A model generated the notes under the pieces. That model did not search any database. It was not told where the DNA came from and saw only the letters and a list, made by a program, of their open reading frames with translations. The position numbers and the translations under genes are program-made. This document shows, piece after piece, positions 1 to 5,805 of a stretch of 6,469 bases of DNA. The stretch comes from an uncultured Hyphomicrobiales bacterium (GTDB lineage: Bacteria; Pseudomonadota; Alphaproteobacteria; Rhizobiales; CAJQND01): assembly GCA_905479595.1 (NCBI GenBank), contig CAJQND010000191.1, positions 1 to 6,469 on the forward strand, read 5' to 3'. Numbering within the stretch: the stretch's first letter is position 1; every line of letters starts with the position of its first letter.

Positions 1-1047
1 GCCTGTGCTGCCAGCTTTTGCGATAATCGCACCGCGATTTATTTTGTCGCCACGTTTCACATGCAGAACCTGGTTATGGGCATAAGCCGTTACCCAGCCA
101 CCATCATGGCGGATCAAAACGAGATTGCCATAGCCTTTGAGCTCGTTACCGGCATACGCCACAACACCATTTTCAGCTGCGCGAACACTTGTACCTTCCG
201 GCACGGCGATATTGATGCCGTCATTGCGCGAACCGTTTGATTTTGGTCCGTATGAAGAAAGCACCCTGCCCTTGACCGGCCAACGGAACTGCGAAGATGA
301 TCGCTGTGCTGGCGCTTGCAACGGTGCTGGTGCAGCCTTTGCGGTTTTAACCGGATCGGTGCTCAACGTATTTGAACCGCTGGTAGAAGAAGACGAAGAA
401 CTGTCCAACGTGTTCGCAGCAACCGTATTGGAACCACCACCTGGAATGCGTACCTGTTGACCCACATTTAGGGAGTAAGGCGCGCTCAGATTGTTGTTTT
501 TGGCGATAGTCATCGGCGACATATTATAAGTGCGGCCAAGGCTATAAAGGGTTTCGCCATTCTGCACTGTGTGCGTTTTTGAGGCGGAACCCGAAGTGGA
601 TGCCGACGGCGTCGATGCCTGGGCAGTATTCACCGAAGATGGAGAACCTGATGAACCGGGCAATTTAAGCCGCTGACCAACATTGAGTTCGTAAGGTGGT
701 TGCAAATTGTTGGTTGCAATCAATTCCTTCACATCAACATTGTTAGCTCTGGAAATGGAATAAAGAGTATCGCCGCTTGAAACTCGAACACTCCCGTTTG
801 AATCGGCTCGCGATCCATAACTCGGTGTTGAAGGTGCGGGTAAACTGGTCGTTGCGACCTGACTTGAAAATGGTTCAGCTGAACCACCCGCATTTGAATC
901 ATCCGCCACATTCCCGGTTGACCCGGTAATGCCTGCGAACCTGTCGGAACCAACGCTGCAACCAGCAGCAAGAGCTGCAACAGAAACAATGCAGGAAATT
1001 TTGATAACCCGGGAAATCCCGAAAGTAGATTTTTTTACGCTACGCAT
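1..1047 (-). CDS. nlpD: LysM/M23 (LytM) domain lipoprotein, NlpD/DipM type, partial at 3' end
   Basis: This is an envelope protein that binds peptidoglycan and probably helps control septal wall splitting. I read 349 codons from the ATG at 1047; the C-terminus lies beyond the left edge. Residues 1-30 form a lipoprotein signal with a basic start, a hydrophobic core and the lipobox LAAGC (Cys30). Ser follows the Cys, so outer-membrane sorting is likely. Two LysM domains lie at about 86-131 (SGDTLYSISR, ending LNVGQRLKLPG) and 158-203 (NGETLYSLGR, ending LNVGQQVRIPG). A Ser/Ala/Pro-rich linker follows at 204-252, then an M23 fold from about 254 (FRWPVKGRV, VPEGT, YAH, GSTG). The zinc motif HxxxD is replaced by N275-DGI-N279. 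His324 of the YxH motif is kept and the HxH motif is off the window. It is therefore probably a non-catalytic LytM factor that activates amidases, as known for EnvC, NlpD and DipM; that role is inference. The start is supported by GGAG seven bases upstream. The symbol rests on domains and the surE-pcm context; dipM is an equally fair name. Confidence 0.9.
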   Translation of the reverse strand, partial: MRSVKKSTFGISRVIKISCIVSVAALAAGCSVGSDRFAGITGSTGNVADDSNAGGSAEPFSSQVATTSLPAPSTPSYGSRADSNGSVRVSSGDTLYSISRANNVDVKELIATNNLQPPYELNVGQRLKLPGSSGSPSSVNTAQASTPSASTSGSASKTHTVQNGETLYSLGRTYNMSPMTIAKNNNLSAPYSLNVGQQVRIPGGGSNTVAANTLDSSSSSSTSGSNTLSTDPVKTAKAAPAPLQAPAQRSSSQFRWPVKGRVLSSYGPKSNGSRNDGINIAVPEGTSVRAAENGVVAYAGNELKGYGNLVLIRHDGGWVTAYAHNQVLHVKRGDKINRGAIIAKAGSTG

Positions 1048-1171
1048 AATCACGCTCCACAAACTAACTGGAACGATAATCGGCGGTTTTGGTTAAGAGG
1101 GCGTAAAGCATGTGAAAAAAACTCAAAAAAATTTAATTTAAAATGTCGATATCAACTGGAAAGCCCAGAAA
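1048..1171 (-). other. AT-rich intergenic region between pcm and the lipoprotein gene
   Basis: This 124-base gap is the longest break within the surE-pcm-nlpD part of the cluster. Its pcm-proximal half is strongly AT-rich: two A7 runs on the plus strand (1115-1121 and 1125-1131) are centred exactly 10 bp apart, followed by TTTAATTTAAAA at 1132-1143. Right after the pcm stop the minus strand can form only a 4-bp hairpin (CTGG, 5-base loop, CCAG), about 30 bases before the T-rich run, so it is not a standard intrinsic terminator. I found no convincing -35/-10 pair. Phased A-tracts may bend DNA or act as an UP element, so a separate promoter for the lipoprotein gene is possible but unproven. Confidence 0.4.
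1055..1058 (-). promoter_or_regulatory. Ribosome binding site for the LysM/LytM lipoprotein gene
   Basis: The minus strand reads GTGGAGCGTGATT directly before the ATG at 1047. GGAG lies seven bases from the start codon, which is good Shine-Dalgarno spacing. It fixes the start just ahead of a basic residue cluster and a full lipoprotein signal. A GTG two codons upstream in the same frame (1051-1053) would leave almost no spacing and is less likely. Confidence 0.7.
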
Positions 1172-1837
1172 CTAGAGCTCTTTCGCCACTCCTGCAACCA
1201 TTGGAACAAAGCGCACATCAATCAATTTTTCGGTCTCAACCCCCTCACCGTGCTTGGTTAGCCGAATAATTTTTTGATATTTGCCGGAAAAATCTTCCCG
1301 CTCCGCATCAACTGGAAGGACCATAATGCCGCCCTCCTTTAACTGATCAACAAGCGCCTGAGGAATTTCCGGCGCAGCTGCAGTGACAATAATGCGATCA
1401 AACGGTGCCTGTTGAGGCCACCCCTTATAACCATCTCCTGCCATGGCCGTTACATTGGCTATGCGCAAGCTATCGAGATGCTCCTGAGCCTGGCGCGATA
1501 ATGTGCGGTAGCGCTCAATGGTGTACACCCGGCGACACAGTTTCGCCAAAACAGCCGTTTGATACCCGGAGCCCGTGCCAATTTCCAGAACCTTATGGCG
1601 GTCATCGACCTCAAGTTTGGATGTCATATATGCAACGATATAGGGTTGCGAAATTGTCTGCCCGCATTCGATTGGCAAAGACTGATCCGCATAAGCCTGG
1701 CCTGCAAAGGCATCGGCAATGAATATCTCACGGGGAATACGCTCGATCGCAGACAGGAGTTTGCGGTCGACAATCCCGCGATTGCGCAAATCCATAATGA
1801 GTTCGATTTTTTTGTAGTCGATATCTTCTGATGTCAT
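1172..1837 (-). CDS. pcm: Protein-L-isoaspartate O-methyltransferase
   Basis: This cytoplasmic enzyme uses S-adenosylmethionine to methylate abnormal L-isoaspartyl residues in aged proteins, starting their repair to aspartate. The 221-residue length suits the family. The substrate-side motif GQTISQP is at 59-65. The SAM-binding glycine loop VLEIGTGSGYQTA is at 83-95, an acidic GDG is at 134-136 and FDRIIVTAA is at 146-154. The strand LKEGGIMVLPV is at 166-176, and the family's C-terminal VRFVPM is at 208-213. The ATG lies 17 bases after the surE stop with no clear Shine-Dalgarno sequence, so translation may be coupled to surE. A later Met (residue 15) would still leave the fold intact, but the first ATG gives the usual length. 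The surE-pcm pairing is conserved widely, including in enterobacteria. Confidence 0.97.
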   Translation of the reverse strand: MTSEDIDYKKIELIMDLRNRGIVDRKLLSAIERIPREIFIADAFAGQAYADQSLPIECGQTISQPYIVAYMTSKLEVDDRHKVLEIGTGSGYQTAVLAKLCRRVYTIERYRTLSRQAQEHLDSLRIANVTAMAGDGYKGWPQQAPFDRIIVTAAAPEIPQALVDQLKEGGIMVLPVDAEREDFSGKYQKIIRLTKHGEGVETEKLIDVRFVPMVAGVAKEL

Positions 1838-1854
1838 GACGCGTTGCCGAAATT

Positions 1855-2652
1855 CTAATCTAGTGCGTTCTTCAGCAGATCAAGTGCATCATTCTGCGTC
1901 AGGTTCAAGTGCAGCGGCGTCACTGAAATTCTGTTGTCATAGATGGCGCGCAAATCGGTGCCTTGTGCCGGGTTGGATTTTTCGCGCTTGAAGCCGAGCC
2001 AATAATATGGCCGTTCACGGGCATCTACCCTCTCATCGATAATCAAAAGATTTTGGTCGCGCTTGCCCTGGCGTGTGACTTCAGTGCCTGCGACATCTTC
2101 TGGTTCGCAATCGGGGAAGTTGATGTTGATGAGATCACCCTGCCCCACATCAACATCCCGTAGCTTGGCGACCAACTCTGCCCCATAAGCTTCCGCGCAG
2201 TGCCAACGAATGGTTGAGCGGGTGGAAAACCCATAGCTTTGTGAAAGCGCCATCGAGGGAATGCCAAGGGCTGTTCCTTCCATAGCGCCGGCAACTGTAC
2301 CTGAATAGGTTACATCGTCTGCAATGTTTTGCCCCCTGTTCACCCCGGAGAGCAAAAGGTCAGGTGGGCTATCAAGCACATTGCGCACGCCCATCAGCAC
2401 ACAATCAGCGGGTGTGCCTTGCACCGCATAGCGGCGCGGTTCAATTTCGCGCAAACGCAGAGGGTGCGAGAGGGTGAGCGAGCGAGAGGCTCCCGAGTGT
2501 TCGGTTTCAGGAGCTACAATCCATACATCATCGCTGAGTTGGCGGGCGATATTCTCCAAGGCAGTTAACCCTGGTGCATGAATGCCGTCATCATTGGTAA
2601 GCAATATGCGAACAGGTTTTCCATCCGCGGTCTTCAGCTTGAGATCAGCCAT
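1855..2652 (-). CDS. surE: 5'/3'-nucleotidase SurE
   Basis: SurE is a cytoplasmic metal-dependent phosphatase that removes phosphate from nucleoside 5'- and 3'-monophosphates; family members also cut short polyphosphate and are linked to stress and stationary-phase survival. From the ATG at 2652 the protein has 265 residues, normal for the family. The metal site is complete: Asp21 and Asp22 in ILLTNDDGIHAPG, Ser53 in EHSGASRS and Asn105 in LSGVNRGQN. Other family blocks are GTPADCV (79-85) and YSGTVAGAMEG (116-126). A TTG at 2655 is in frame just before the ATG, but it would lie only three bases from the GAAGG ribosome binding site, while the ATG lies six away, so I prefer the ATG. The first 8 bases overlap the end of serS, which suggests translational coupling. 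The stop is TAG. Confidence 0.97.
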   Translation of the reverse strand: MADLKLKTADGKPVRILLTNDDGIHAPGLTALENIARQLSDDVWIVAPETEHSGASRSLTLSHPLRLREIEPRRYAVQGTPADCVLMGVRNVLDSPPDLLLSGVNRGQNIADDVTYSGTVAGAMEGTALGIPSMALSQSYGFSTRSTIRWHCAEAYGAELVAKLRDVDVGQGDLININFPDCEPEDVAGTEVTRQGKRDQNLLIIDERVDARERPYYWLGFKREKSNPAQGTDLRAIYDNRISVTPLHLNLTQNDALDLLKNALD

Positions 2653-3922
2653 CAATCACCTTCAGCCCATTCATATAAGGTTGCAGCACTTCGGGCACTC
2701 TCACGCTGCCGTCTTCTTGCTGATAGTTCTCCAAAACCGCGACCAATGTGCGACCAACCGCCAAACCTGACCCGTTCAAGGTATGCACGAACTCAACAGC
2801 CTTGCCGTCTTTGGAACGGTAGCGGGCGTTCATCCGCCGCGCCTGGAAATCGCCACATACAGAGCAGCTGGAAATTTCGCGGTAAGCGTCTTGTCCCGGC
2901 AGCCAAACTTCAAGGTCATATGTCTTGCGCGCGCCAAAACCCATATCGCCGGTAGACAATATAACTGCACGATATGGCAATTCGAGACGTTTGAGCACTT
3001 CTTCAGCACATTCGCGCATACGCGCAAGCTCATCGCTTGATTGTTCAGGCGTCGTAATGCTCACCAATTCAACTTTCGAAAACTGGTGCTGGCGGATCAT
3101 CCCACGGGTGTCGCGCCCCGCCGCCCCTGCCTCTGCCCGAAAGCATGGCGTAAACGCGGTTACGCGGATCGGCAGCTCTGCCTCTTCGATAATACTCTCG
3201 CGCACAGTATTCGTCAGCGACACCTCTGCTGTCGGGATGAGCCAGCGGCCATCTTCCGTGCGGAACAGATCTTCAGCAAATTTCGGCAATTGCCCGGTGC
3301 CAAACATGGCCTCATCGCGCACCAGAATAGGTGGAGAAATTTCTGAGTAGCCATTTTCCTGGGTATGTAGATCGAGCATAAACTGGCCAAGGGCGCGTTC
3401 CATCCGCGCCATAGCCCCTTTAAGCACCACAAACCGCGAACCGGACATCTTGGCTGCGGTTTCAAAGTCCATCAGCCCAAGCGCTTCGCCAATTTCAAAA
3501 TGCTGCTTTGGTTCAAATCCGAACTTCGGTAAATCTCCAAACGTGTGATGTTCGATATTGTCGCTTTCGTCTTTGCCTTCCGGCACATCGGCTAACGGAA
3601 CGTTCGGAATTGCGGCCAAAACCGCTTCAAGCGCAGCAGTCAAGTTGCGTTCTTCTTCTTCACCCGTCTGAATGAAGGCTTTTATCTCGGCTACTTCTTT
3701 GATGAATGCGGCAGCTTTTTCATCATCGCCGCTGGCTTTCATCTTGCCGATTTCTTTTGATGCCGCATTACGTCTGGATTGCGCATCCTGAAGCTTTTGC
3801 ACATGGTCACGGCGCGCTTCATCATGGCGCAACACTTCTGCCGACATGGCCGGATGAGACCGCCGGGCGAGCATTGCATCAAAATCTTGCGGGTTCTGCC
3901 GTATCCATTTTATGTCGAACAT
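2645..3922 (-). CDS. serS: Serine--tRNA ligase
   Basis: This cytoplasmic class II aminoacyl-tRNA synthetase joins serine to tRNA-Ser and can also serylate tRNA-Sec where one exists. The 425 residues match bacterial SerRS. Residues 1 to about 110 form the N-terminal helical arm, a charged coiled coil that contacts the long variable arm of tRNA-Ser. The catalytic domain follows: PTAEVSLTN at 230-238 carries the serine-binding TxE, FTPCFRAEAGAAGRDTRG at 257-274 is motif 2 with its ATP-binding Arg, and GSGLAVGRTLVAVLENY at 384-400 is motif 3 with its conserved Arg391. The block SSCSVCGDFQARRMN at 351-365 is typical of alphaproteobacterial enzymes. The ATG at 3922 has only a weak purine stretch (GAAGAG) eight bases upstream. 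It lies 129 bases after tatC, so it may be read through from the tat genes or have its own promoter; I found no convincing one. Confidence 0.98.
   Translation of the reverse strand: MFDIKWIRQNPQDFDAMLARRSHPAMSAEVLRHDEARRDHVQKLQDAQSRRNAASKEIGKMKASGDDEKAAAFIKEVAEIKAFIQTGEEEERNLTAALEAVLAAIPNVPLADVPEGKDESDNIEHHTFGDLPKFGFEPKQHFEIGEALGLMDFETAAKMSGSRFVVLKGAMARMERALGQFMLDLHTQENGYSEISPPILVRDEAMFGTGQLPKFAEDLFRTEDGRWLIPTAEVSLTNTVRESIIEEAELPIRVTAFTPCFRAEAGAAGRDTRGMIRQHQFSKVELVSITTPEQSSDELARMRECAEEVLKRLELPYRAVILSTGDMGFGARKTYDLEVWLPGQDAYREISSCSVCGDFQARRMNARYRSKDGKAVEFVHTLNGSGLAVGRTLVAVLENYQQEDGSVRVPEVLQPYMNGLKVIDG
2659..2663 (-). promoter_or_regulatory. Ribosome binding site for surE inside the end of serS
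   Basis: The minus strand reads GAAGG TGATTG ATG, within the last codons of serS. The six-base gap to the ATG at 2652 fits a normal Shine-Dalgarno sequence and decides against the in-frame TTG one codon upstream. The site is translated as part of serS, so ribosomes finishing serS are well placed to start surE. Confidence 0.65.
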
Positions 3923-3952
3923 TGTCTGAACTCTTCACGGAATTTTTGAAAA

Positions 3953-3980
3953 CACCAGGAGGAATCGTTCTCCCTCCGGC
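3953..3980 (-). terminator. Possible weak hairpin terminator after tatC
   Basis: In the tatC-serS gap the minus strand reads CC-GGAGG, a 10-base loop, CCTCC-T-GG, then TGTTTTC. The stem has five perfect pairs plus two more past a single-base bulge. The U-run after it is short and broken and the loop is large, so at best it would be a leaky terminator or an RNA-processing site between tatC and serS. The rest of the 129-base gap shows nothing else I can name. Confidence 0.3.
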
Positions 3981-4051
3981 CACAAGGGTGTATTCGCACG
4001 CTCGGCACGCGCCGTCTAGATCAACCAGAGAAGATGCGGCTTTAAACCTCG

Positions 4052-4840
4052 TCAGACTTCGTCTTCTGCGGCTTCTGCTTCAGCGCGTTTTCTTTCCACA
4101 CGCTGTACAGCAAGGATGGATATCTCGTAGAGCAGCAACGTCGGGATTGCGAGACCAAGCTGGCTCACCGGGTCTGGCGGGGTCAAAATGGCAGCGGCAA
4201 CAAACGCGATAACAACCGCGTATTTGCGTTTGCTTCGAAGCGTATCGGCAGAAACTAAGCCTGCTTTCCCAAGCAGTGTGAGCAGCACTGGAAGCTGAAA
4301 ACACAGGCCGAACGCAAAGATCAACGTCATGATCAGGCTAAGGTATTCACTCACCCTTGGCATTAGCGCGATAGTTGCCTGCCCATCCCCACCTTCTTGC
4401 TGCATGGAGAGGAAGAAGCCCATGGCGAGTGGCATGATCAAAAAATAGACCAGCATGGCGCCGACCAGGAACAAAACCGGTGTCGCAATCAGAAATGGCA
4501 AAAACGCGGAACGCTCATTTTTATAGAGCCCCGGCGCTACAAATTTATAAATTTGATTGGAAATTACCGGAAACGCCAGAAACAAGCCGCCAAATAGAGC
4601 GATTTTGAACTGGGTAAAGAGATATTCCTGTGGCGCGGTGTAAATCAGTTTCAGATCGCCCACGTCGCCTGCAGCGCGCTCATAAGGCATAAGCAAAATG
4701 TTGAAAATCTTGTCGGCGAAGATAAAGCACACAATCGCCGTGACCACCAAGCCGATTACAGCCCGGATCAAGCGGCTTCGAAGCTCGGTCAGATGCTCAA
4801 TCAGCGGGGCTTGGGTATCTTCAATTTCCTGTTCGCTCAT
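4052..4840 (-). CDS. tatC: Sec-independent protein translocase subunit TatC
   Basis: TatC is the large inner-membrane subunit that recognises the twin-arginine signal peptide together with TatB and recruits TatA. The 262 residues are normal length. The cytoplasmic N-terminus carries the signature HLTELRSR (16-23), whose Glu19 corresponds to the signal-binding Glu of the E. coli protein. Six hydrophobic segments can be placed at about 25-42, 77-97, 113-137, 163-188, 207-220 and 225-243. The loop block VAPGLYKNER (101-110) holds the second conserved signal-binding Glu (Glu109), and LTPPDP (219-224) holds the conserved Asp. The short acidic C-terminal tail (AEAEAAEDEV) is cytoplasmic. The ATG is 14 bases after the tatB stop, with AAGG overlapping that stop, so the two genes are surely co-transcribed. 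Confidence 0.98.
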   Translation of the reverse strand: MSEQEIEDTQAPLIEHLTELRSRLIRAVIGLVVTAIVCFIFADKIFNILLMPYERAAGDVGDLKLIYTAPQEYLFTQFKIALFGGLFLAFPVISNQIYKFVAPGLYKNERSAFLPFLIATPVLFLVGAMLVYFLIMPLAMGFFLSMQQEGGDGQATIALMPRVSEYLSLIMTLIFAFGLCFQLPVLLTLLGKAGLVSADTLRSKRKYAVVIAFVAAAILTPPDPVSQLGLAIPTLLLYEISILAVQRVERKRAEAEAAEDEV

Positions 4841-4854
4841 GAGTTACTCAGCCT

Positions 4855-5394
4855 TCAGGACTTGGCGGAAGCGGCGGGTTTCGCGCGCTTGGGTGCAGAT
4901 TTGGCGGCCACCTTGCGGGGCGCAGGTTTCTTTACGGGTGCCTTCTTGGGCACAGGCTTTTTGGTAGCAGCTTTTTTCGGCGCAGGTTTCTTTGCAGCGG
5001 TTTTCTTTGCAGCGGTTTTCTTGGCAGCGGGTTTCTTGGCGGCAGTTTTCTTGGTAGCAGGTTTCGCTGCGCTTGCCGGACTGGTTTTCTTTTTACCAGC
5101 GCTTTCAATATCGGATTTCAGCGCCTCTGTTTCTTCCTTTATAGGATCAAAGACCTTCCCTATCCCACTGGTAGGAGAGAAACTTTTAACATCGGAGACA
5201 CCTTTGGCGATTTCATCGATACCAGTATCTTTGGCGGCTTCTTCAAACGTGGTCTGAAATTCCCGCGCCATACCGCGCATTTTCGACACGAACTGGCCAA
5301 AAGTACGCAGCATTCCCGGCAGGTCTTTGGGACCCACCACGATGATGGCCACAATGCCGATGACCATTAACTCGACTGCGCCGATGTCAAACAT
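4855..5394 (-). CDS. tatB: Sec-independent protein translocase subunit TatB with Lys-rich repeat tail
   Basis: TatB pairs with TatC as the receptor for twin-arginine signal peptides in the inner membrane. The start MFDIGAVELMVIGIVAIIVV has the conserved Glu8 in a single transmembrane helix (about 5-20), followed by the Gly21-Pro22 hinge and an amphipathic helix (about 24-55, LRTFGQFVSKMRGMAREFQ). Residues 55-100 are an acidic, mostly helical stretch. The tail, 101-179, is made almost only of Lys, Ala, Pro, Thr and Ser. Residues 112-161 are ten pentads of the form xxxKK, much like the tail of bacterial histone H1-like proteins. I count about 27 Lys and 2 Arg in 79 residues and no Asp or Glu. 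Lys/Ala/Pro-rich TatB ends are common in alphaproteobacteria, but this one is very regular. The ATG has no strong ribosome binding site and follows tatA by 47 bases. Confidence 0.97.
   Translation of the reverse strand: MFDIGAVELMVIGIVAIIVVGPKDLPGMLRTFGQFVSKMRGMAREFQTTFEEAAKDTGIDEIAKGVSDVKSFSPTSGIGKVFDPIKEETEALKSDIESAGKKKTSPASAAKPATKKTAAKKPAAKKTAAKKTAAKKPAPKKAATKKPVPKKAPVKKPAPRKVAAKSAPKRAKPAASAKS
4912..5061 (-). repeat. Ten 15-bp tandem units encoding xxxKK pentads in TatB
   Basis: Ten in-frame 15-bp units encode PATKK, TAAKK, PAAKK, TAAKK, TAAKK, PAPKK, AATKK, PVPKK, APVKK and PAPRK. Two neighbouring units (4987-5001 and 5002-5016) are identical on the plus strand, TTTCTTTGCAGCGGT. The units at 5017-5031 and 5032-5046 differ from them by only a few bases. 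The outer units have diverged further. The unit length is a multiple of three, so gain or loss of a unit would keep the reading frame. Confidence 0.8.
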
Positions 5395-5441
5395 GAAGCT
5401 ATTACGCCTGGTATTTTACAGGGCCGAAACGGCGAAACCGA

Positions 5442-5678
5442 TCAGCTGCTCGCCTTTGTTTTAGCCTTGGATTCAGCAGCTTTGACCGCTTCTTCCGCTT
5501 CATGATCAATGGTTTTCACCACGTCAGGAGATTCTTCATCAGGGTCGTCCTGAATGCCTTTCTTGAAACTTTTAATGCCTTTGGCAACATCGCCCATTAC
5601 TGAAGAGATTTTACCTCTCCCAAACAGCAGCACAACGACCACCAGGATCAAAAGGATTTGTACGGGACCAACTGACAT
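5442..5678 (-). CDS. tatA: Sec-independent protein translocase subunit TatA
   Basis: TatA oligomerises to form or weaken the membrane patch through which folded twin-arginine substrates pass. The 78-residue protein has a short N-terminus, one transmembrane helix (about 6-19, ILLILVVVVLLF), the invariant Phe19-Gly20 hinge in LFGRGKI and the amphipathic helix GDVAKGIKSFKKGI (29-42). The charged tail begins DDPDEES and ends in a Lys/Ala/Ser-rich segment. Gln7 sits where E. coli TatA has its polar Gln8. The N-terminus lacks the Trp found in many TatA proteins, which is a minor variation. A good ribosome binding site, GGGAGAAG, lies about nine bases before the ATG. It is the first gene of tatABC, 127 bases after the upstream ATPase gene. 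Confidence 0.97.
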   Translation of the reverse strand: MSVGPVQILLILVVVVLLFGRGKISSVMGDVAKGIKSFKKGIQDDPDEESPDVVKTIDHEAEEAVKAAESKAKTKASS

Positions 5679-5755
5679 AACTAACTTCTCCCAAAACAGG
5701 TTTTTTTCGTGTTGTCTGGCACTATCGCAAAAACGCTCAACCGCCGCAACACGCG

Positions 5756-5785
5756 CTTATAGTATGAGGTAAGGCGAAGTGATAA
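5756..5785 (-). promoter_or_regulatory. Candidate sigma-70-type promoter for tatABC
   Basis: In the 127-base gap before tatA the minus strand has TTATCA (5780-5785), an 18-base spacer and TATAAG (5756-5761). These match the -35 and -10 consensus at four and five of six positions. Transcription would start about 80 bases before tatA. A weaker second pair nearer the gene (TTGCGG, 17 bases, GATAGT) is also possible. I saw no hairpin terminator after the ATPase gene in this gap, so read-through from it cannot be excluded. Confidence 0.35.
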
Positions 5786-5805
5786 CGCATTCAAGGGTTC
5801 ATAAG

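Noticed and set aside
137..460. A 107-codon plus-strand frame opposite the LytM domain
   Set aside because: It lies opposite a well-supported coding frame and has no recognisable motif.
729..989. An 86-codon minus-strand frame starting MFLLQLLLLVAALVPTG that resembles a signal peptide
   Set aside because: It is out of frame within the lipoprotein gene. The real frame from 1047 carries a better signal with a lipobox Cys and continues through two LysM domains and the LytM fold.
1132..1143. Possible CtrA site (two TTAA half-sites)
   Set aside because: The two TTAA copies are one base apart, not the seven needed for the TTAA-N7-TTAA motif.
1148..1171. Possible intrinsic terminator after pcm
   Set aside because: The stem is only 4 bp (CTGG/CCAG) and the T-rich run begins about 30 bases later, so it does not fit a Rho-independent terminator.
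2653..2655. TTG as the surE start codon
   Set aside because: It is only three bases from the GAAGG site, while the ATG immediately after it has the proper six-base spacing.
3706..4212. A 168-codon plus-strand open frame spanning the serS-tatC gap
   Set aside because: It covers the serS start and the tatC end, both strongly supported on the other strand, and its translation shows no domain or regular composition.
4793..5257. A 154-codon open frame on the plus strand, opposite tatB, rich in Phe, Ala, Leu and Val
   Set aside because: Its hydrophobic repeats are the reverse complement of the TatB Lys/Ala codons (AAG and AAA read as CTT and TTT). It has no ribosome binding site and no family resemblance, so it is a compositional shadow.
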